Source: JAEUIX01 sp964611125 (lineage in GTDB: Bacteria; Planctomycetota; Phycisphaerae; Phycisphaerales; UBA1924). From it: DNA of 64,000 bases. The stretch spans positions 62,001 through 126,000 of the forward strand of contig CAZSZO010000001.1 of assembly GCA_964611125.1 (NCBI GenBank), read 5' to 3'. The position numbers were made by a program, and so were the translations under genes. The notes below the pieces were generated by a model, which did not search any database, was not told the DNA's origin, and worked only from the letters and a program-made list of their open reading frames with translations. Below are positions 61,128 through 64,000 of this stretch, piece by piece (position 1 is the stretch's first letter; each line of letters opens with the position of its first letter).

Positions 61128-62555
61128 TCAGTTCCCGGGCCGCTTGGAGCGGTCCTTGTCATCGCCGCGCTTCTCTGTGCGGAAGGCCGTCACCATCAGC
61201 GACGCTACGTGCGGCTGCGACTCAGGCATCGTCAGCCACCCCCAGAGCGCGGGCGTCTGGACCACCACCGTGGCCGGCGGGTGGAACTGGAACGCCAGCG
61301 GAATGATGTACGCCAGCTCGTCATTGTCGCCGAAGTACTTCCAGGGCTGATCGATCGGCTTGGCCCGCGAGCTCGCCTTCCGCAGCCGCACCACATCAAC
61401 CGGCACCCACGTATCCACCCGGGTCTTCTCGTTCACGAGCGCGAACTCAACCCATGAGCGGAACTTTCCCCGTCCACCGCCCTTGGTGAAGCTGCCCGCC
61501 CCGCTCTTGCTGTCGCTGAGGTCCCAGCCGATCACCGTGCGGGCGGGGATGCCCGCCGAGCGCAGCACCGCCGCGTAGACCGCCGTGATCTCATGCTCAT
61601 TCCCGCGCCGCTCGCGGATCGTCTGCGGTGCGCTGCTCAGGTCAAAGCCCCGCAGGCTGCTGTTGGTGTTGGAGAGGAGCCCGTCGCCCGACGGCTGGAT
61701 CCGCTCCATGACCGCCCCCGCCAGCACCTTGGCCACCCGGGCCGGCGGCATGCTCTTGGGGTCTTTCCCGCCCAGGGCGCTCTTGACAAACTCCGCCACC
61801 GTCCCATCCGCCGGGTCGGGATGCTCCTGCGTGTAACCGTTGTATTCAACGTACATCTGCGACTTGAGCGCGCTCCCCGCCACCCCCAGCACCGTCGACG
61901 GCCACGGGACCTTTTCCGCCTGCGCCTCGTCATACACCGTCTCGAAGCACTCCACCTTCATCGTGATCTTCAGGTCCAGCTCGCGCCCCTCCACGTTCCG
62001 CAGCTCCCACCGCCCCAGCCGGGCCCCCGCCGCGTACCCCGTCGCAAAGGTCGGCTGGGCGTCGGCGAGCTTCTCGTTCCAGAACAGCTCACCCTTGAAC
62101 CCCCCGTCGCCTTCGAGGAGCTTGTGCCCCGCCGTCTTGTCCAGCACCGGGAACACCACCGCCGCGCTTGAAAAAGCAAACGACCGCGGCTCCGGAACAT
62201 ACGACTTGTCGATGATCTTCCGCACCGATCCCGCCTCGACATGCAGCGTCAGCGTCGCCGTCCAGTCCTTCATCTTCTCGCGCGACAGGATCTGGCCCGG
62301 CGTCGGCGCCGGCGGCGGCCCGGGCTGGTTCGAGTTCGGCTGCGTCGGCTGCGTAGGGGCCGGCGCCGGCTTCTTCTTCTTGTCACGGTCCCGGTCGAGC
62401 TGGGCCGAGGCTGGCGCCGCCGCCAGGGCCAGCACCATCGCCCCCATCAGCAGCCCAGCGACCGCGCGAGGGCGCGCCCCGTGCGCCGCGGCCGGCTGAA
62501 CACCTGATCCTGGGAACTGGCGGGAGGGGTTGACGGCCTGGCTGACGCGATTCAT
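61128..62555 (-). CDS. Exported transglutaminase-like protein lacking the catalytic cysteine
   Basis: 475 residues. It has a signal region (about 33-52, AGLLMGAMVLALAAAPASAQ), a Lys/Pro/Gln-rich linker, a beta-rich domain, and a transglutaminase-like core near residues 290-420. The VLRSAGIPARTVIGWDLS part is typical, but the position of the nucleophilic cysteine, 15 residues before the GIP, is glutamate (NEHEITAVYAA), so catalysis by the usual mechanism is unlikely. GAGAGG lies before the ATG at 62555; the open frame to 62741 is not signal-like. Possibly a binding or structural protein in the periplasm. Confidence 0.65.
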   Translation of the reverse strand: MNRVSQAVNPSRQFPGSGVQPAAAHGARPRAVAGLLMGAMVLALAAAPASAQLDRDRDKKKKPAPAPTQPTQPNSNQPGPPPAPTPGQILSREKMKDWTATLTLHVEAGSVRKIIDKSYVPEPRSFAFSSAAVVFPVLDKTAGHKLLEGDGGFKGELFWNEKLADAQPTFATGYAAGARLGRWELRNVEGRELDLKITMKVECFETVYDEAQAEKVPWPSTVLGVAGSALKSQMYVEYNGYTQEHPDPADGTVAEFVKSALGGKDPKSMPPARVAKVLAGAVMERIQPSGDGLLSNTNSSLRGFDLSSAPQTIRERRGNEHEITAVYAAVLRSAGIPARTVIGWDLSDSKSGAGSFTKGGGRGKFRSWVEFALVNEKTRVDTWVPVDVVRLRKASSRAKPIDQPWKYFGDNDELAYIIPLAFQFHPPATVVVQTPALWGWLTMPESQPHVASLMVTAFRTEKRGDDKDRSKRPGN

Positions 62556-62733
62556 GGGATGGGCCTCTCGTTGGGGTCGCCACTTGCACACGACCTCGAC
62601 ACATCGTACAGCCACGCCACGAGCCGGGCGCCACCCTTGTGTACGCCCGGACCGACCAGTCGGATTCCAAAACACCCCGGCCACACGCCCCCGTCGCCCT
62701 GCCTCTCCCTCCGGCCGAGGCCCACCCTGGGCC

Positions 62734-63657
62734 TCAACCACCCCGGCTCAGCGTCAGGCCCACTTCCCCCGGCGCCGGCAGATCCTTGATGCTCGAAAGC
62801 CCGAACGCCGCGAGGAACTGCTTCGTCGTCGCGTACAGCAGCGGCCGCCCCAGCTCCTCGGCACGCCCCGCGATGGTGATCAGCCGGCGGTCCAGCAGCG
62901 TTTTCACCACCTCGCCGCAGGCGACCCCGCGGATCGCCTCCAGTTGGGCCCGCGTCACCGGCTGGCGATACGCGATGATCGCCAGGGTTTCGATCGCCGG
63001 GCGGCTGAGCTTCGCGTGCGCGGTCACGCCATGCAGGGCCGCGATCGCCGGGCCGTGCTGCGGGAGCGTCATGAACCGGTAGCCCCCCGCCACGGTCTCA
63101 ACACGGAAACTCCGCCCCGTCTGCTCATAGGCCTGGTTCAGCAACGCCACCGCGCGGCTGATCACCGCCTCAGGGTCGAGCTCGCCCGAGGCGCCCTTGC
63201 GCCTGCGGACAGCCCGCTTGGGCTTGGCCGGCGCTGGCGCAGACTCCGGCGCCGACGCCGAGGCCGACGAATCGCCATCCGGCGGGCTGATCTCCGCGCC
63301 GGGCGCCGCAACCGTCGTCCCAGACTCGGGCGGCGGCTCATCAGGGGCGATCAGGCCCAGAGCCTGCCCCAGCCGCCGCGGCGGGATCGCCCGCGGGCTC
63401 GAGATCAGCAGGGCTTCAACCCCGCTTGCCAGGCTGGCCGCCTTGGCTTCGAGGGCCGCCGCGAAGGGGTCGGCCACGCCCTCGCTGGCCACGCCCTCCC
63501 CGGTTGGGCCCGCGGGCCGGCCTTCCGAGGGCGCAAGCCCGCTGATGTCGATCACCACCGGCGCGGCCGCCGGCTGGGTCGAAAGGGGTGGTGCATTGTC
63601 CTGTCCGGCTTCGGGGAGCGTCCCTGCTTCGTGCCGGGTCTGCGCTGCGTGCGCCAT
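62734..63657 (-). CDS. scpB: Segregation and condensation protein B
   Basis: Partner of ScpA and SMC in chromosome condensation. 307 residues. Winged-helix parts are visible: ALLISSPRAIPPRRLGQALG at about 80-100, and later FRVETVAGGYRFMTLPQHGP, LSRPAIETLAIIAYRQPVTRAQLEAIRG and LLDRRLITIAGRAEELGRPLLYATT, a strong ScpB signature. A Ser/Pro/Ala-rich insert with a basic stretch (about 110-160) and a long N-terminal leader make it longer than the usual 200. AAGGA is 10 nt before the ATG at 63657, so I prefer it to GTG 63705. Confidence 0.9.
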   Translation of the reverse strand: MAHAAQTRHEAGTLPEAGQDNAPPLSTQPAAAPVVIDISGLAPSEGRPAGPTGEGVASEGVADPFAAALEAKAASLASGVEALLISSPRAIPPRRLGQALGLIAPDEPPPESGTTVAAPGAEISPPDGDSSASASAPESAPAPAKPKRAVRRRKGASGELDPEAVISRAVALLNQAYEQTGRSFRVETVAGGYRFMTLPQHGPAIAALHGVTAHAKLSRPAIETLAIIAYRQPVTRAQLEAIRGVACGEVVKTLLDRRLITIAGRAEELGRPLLYATTKQFLAAFGLSSIKDLPAPGEVGLTLSRGG

Positions 63658-63792
63658 GCTCGGGCATCCTTCCGCGCTCCGCGCGGGAGAGAGTGTTTGG
63701 GCCACTGATCGGGCTGGAGGGCCCTCGCGGCGATCATACCACGGCGCAGGCCAGAATCGCGTCTGCGGCCCGCCAATCAGAAGGTCGTTTGG

Positions 63793-63907
63793 CGGGCCCG
63801 ACCAAGAAGCCCGCTCCGCGGGCCCGGGTTGGCAGCCCGCTCAGCGGGCCCGGGTTGGCAGCCCGCTCAGCGGGCCCGACCAAGAAGCCCGCTCAGCGGG
63901 CCCGACT
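63793..63907. repeat. 26-bp palindromic tandem repeat, four copies and a part
   Basis: Units of 26 bp start CGGGCCCG and contain GCCCGCTCAGCGGGC, a 6-bp stem with a 3-nt loop when read across the unit junction. The order is A-B-B-A, where A has ACCAAGAA and B has GGTTGGC in the middle. The last complete unit contains the stop codon of the leftward permease gene. There are no spacers. Confidence 0.9.
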
Positions 63908-64000
63908 GGTCAGCCGCTGCTTGGTCTGGTCCACCACCACCGCGCACACGATCGCCAGGCCGATGACGATTTCCTTGTAGCTCTGGTCGATCTCGATCAT
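63893..64000 (-). CDS. Sugar-type ABC transporter permease, C-terminal end only
   Basis: The last 35 codons of a gene that enters from the right edge. SYKEIVIGLAIVCAVVVDQ is a membrane helix followed by a short basic tail, and matches the end of RbsC-type permeases (branched-chain/sugar BPD_transp_2 family), where a helix ending in V-x-x-D is common. Only this end is visible, so the substrate is unknown. Its stop lies within the 26-bp palindromic repeat. Confidence 0.5.
   Translation of the reverse strand: MIEIDQSYKEIVIGLAIVCAVVVDQTKQRLTSRAR

Noticed and set aside
63793..63907. CRISPR array
   Set aside because: The units follow each other directly with no unique spacers, are only 26 bp, and no cas gene is near.

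Overview
This window is very GC-rich bacterial chromosome. The gene content points to the Planctomycetota, most likely a Phycisphaerae-type member. The signs are a secreted protein with twin dockerin-like DFNGDGNVD repeats, long secreted collagen-like proteins, an ECF sigma factor overlapping a Ser/Thr kinase with TPRs, and lipoproteins with long proline tracts. The placement is inference from gene content only; there is no rRNA in the window. Many genes have no Shine-Dalgarno sequence but carry a TANNNT hexamer 5-10 nt before the ATG, which suggests leaderless transcripts.

Layout from left to right. 1-1.8 kb holds a cut-off secreted protein and an MFS transporter. At 1.85-6.2 kb there are tRNA-Arg(CCG), an endonuclease III, a small membrane protein and the molybdate operon modABC (reading leftward), with a divergent AraC-type regulator at 6.3 kb. 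At 7.6-13.0 kb come an unknown protein, a TlpA-like thioredoxin, tRNA-Lys(CTT), and a sigma factor/kinase pair whose kinase end runs antisense into the tRNA. At 13.3-18.9 kb lies a secreted-protein block: two collagen-like paralogues with the same Cys-rich tail, a Dsb-like protein and a dockerin-repeat protein.

At 19.0-26.7 kb a leftward czcCBA-type heavy-metal efflux cluster carries histidine-rich stretches in several proteins. Upstream are kdpE and a kdpD that lacks its N-terminal domain. It abuts the tail of an outer-membrane protein gene, which looks like a deletion (or assembly) junction near 29.71 kb. A RoxA-like cytochrome c follows. At 31.6-37.2 kb a fatty-acid/phospholipid cluster (rpmF, plsX, fabH, fabD, a lipoprotein, fabG) starts from a good sigma70-type promoter. 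A Fur-family regulator, an Eis-like acetyltransferase, a DinB-like protein and a second small metal-related set (outer-membrane protein, HMA lipoprotein, Cys-rich exported protein) follow.

At 41.8-46.1 kb are prfB, with a programmed +1 frameshift at an unusual CTT TAA C site preceded by a perfect hairpin, and pyruvate dehydrogenase E1-beta and E2. At 46.2-53.8 kb are a DUF429 protein, a DapL-type aminotransferase, a sodium:solute symporter, a peptidoglycan amidase lipoprotein, and a three-gene overlapping operon (secretin-N-like protein, ECF sigma, putative anti-sigma). At 53.9-57.9 kb are two multidomain fusions: kynurenine 3-monooxygenase fused to kynurenine formamidase, and succinyl-CoA-synthetase-alpha fused to a citrate-synthase/citryl-CoA-lyase domain with an embedded 7-bp tandem repeat. 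At 58.2-64 kb are rpsB, tsf, an exported superoxide dismutase, a transglutaminase-like protein lacking its cysteine, scpB, a 26-bp palindromic tandem repeat, and the end of a sugar-type ABC permease.

The observations I rate highest are the KMO-KynB fusion, the kdpD junction, the prfB frameshift site, the recurrent leaderless-promoter layout and the paired collagen-like proteins with a shared cysteine tail.
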